Below are positions 63,865 through 64,000 of a stretch of 64,000 nucleotides of DNA, in pieces. The position numbers and the translations under genes were made by a program. Positions within the stretch are counted from its first letter, which is position 1; every line of letters begins with the position of its first letter. A model generated the notes under the pieces. It had not been told where the DNA came from, searched no databases, and saw only the letters and a program-made list of their open reading frames with translations. Source of the stretch: DASSFG01 sp035547915 (GTDB lineage: Bacteria; Planctomycetota; Planctomycetia; Pirellulales; JAICIG01); NCBI GenBank assembly GCA_035547915.1, contig DASZTS010000096.1, positions 62,001-126,000 of the forward strand. Direction: 5' to 3'.

Positions 63865-64000
63865 ATGATGACTCGGAATATCAACGACGAATTGCAACAG
63901 ATCCGGCAACTCCGCGATTCGGGGGGCTCGTTCTTCGTCGGGGAGGGCCTACGGTCGCGCCTGGCTGGCCGTGAACTTGAAGAAGGATCGAGGCCGGGGC
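63865..64000 (+). CDS. Unknown gene, cut by window end
   Basis: The first 45 codons are visible, starting with two in-frame ATGs at 63865 and 63868. GGAGAGG precedes the first. The start is charged (NINDELQQIRQLRDSGG) and shows no export signal. Nothing more can be said. Confidence 0.5.
   Translation, partial: MMTRNINDELQQIRQLRDSGGSFFVGEGLRSRLAGRELEEGSRPG

Noticed and set aside
1..64000. tRNA, rRNA, phage or complete transposase genes
   Set aside because: Looked for and not found; the only mobile-element hints are the possible IS21 end and the dispersed inverted-repeat family.

Overview
The window looks like the chromosome of a high-GC planctomycete (Pirellulales-like). The signs are a DUF1559 protein with a prepilin-type N-terminus paired with a small lipoprotein, a DUF1501 protein, a TIGR03000-domain Gly/Ser-rich secreted protein, a secreted metalloprotease with an LEDRRLF sorting motif and DUF4214 repeats, and several membrane proteins that begin with an FSLR- or FGLK-type motif. 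Most genes are intact housekeeping or lineage-specific genes. No rRNA, tRNA or CRISPR array was seen.

Layout. 0-15 kb: a duplicated RND efflux locus. Two TolC-type outer membrane proteins and a secreted Pro/Tyr-rich protein read rightward and converge on a leftward block of RND permease 2, adaptor 2, adaptor 1 and RND permease 1. 15.6-18.1 kb: a DUF1559 protein with its lipoprotein, then a protein with 32 Cys and 22 Met. 18.8-22.9 kb: a sulfate ABC transporter operon (binding protein, CysT, CysW, CysA) ending in a YezD-family gene. 23-28.9 kb: small membrane proteins, a DUF4349 lipoprotein, a zinc-ribbon/prenyltransferase-repeat protein, an HD hydrolase of the Mesh1/SpoT type and a HAD hydrolase. 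29.2-30.0 kb: a membrane-anchored TlpA-like thioredoxin-fold gene in which an in-frame TGA replaces the first Cys of CxxC, followed by a GGTC-loop hairpin. This is a strong selenoprotein candidate. 30-36.6 kb: secreted and membrane proteins, a RodA/FtsW protein, the TIGR03000 protein and an HTTM-domain protein with its partner. 36.9-39.3 kb: a small accessory cassette of an acidic small protein, a HEPN-domain protein and a frameshifted RlmJ-like protein. 39.5-42.3 kb: a TetR regulator and a YciI-like gene behind a palindromic promoter/operator, a mobile-element scar and a membrane protein. 42.9-46.6 kb: an iron-permease-family protein, an ArsR sensor overlapping a four-helix copper-storage-type protein, and an LRR membrane protein. 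47-54.7 kb: membrane proteins, a GNAT acetyltransferase and two GT-C-like glycosyltransferases. 55-64 kb: a lipoprotein, an LptF/LptG permease, the large secreted metalloprotease, a DUF1501 protein with a membrane partner, and the start of an unknown gene.

Across the window lies a family of about 100-bp intergenic elements, ten copies A to J. Each has terminal inverted repeats and an inner hairpin with an invariant GTGAAAC loop. The arms pair fully only in the RNA of one strand, through G-U wobbles, so the family looks like a structured RNA or mobile palindromic element and not a simple DNA palindrome. Six copies, including two head-to-tail pairs, cluster between 48.6 and 54.8 kb. One copy forms the probable 5' leader of the YciI-like gene.
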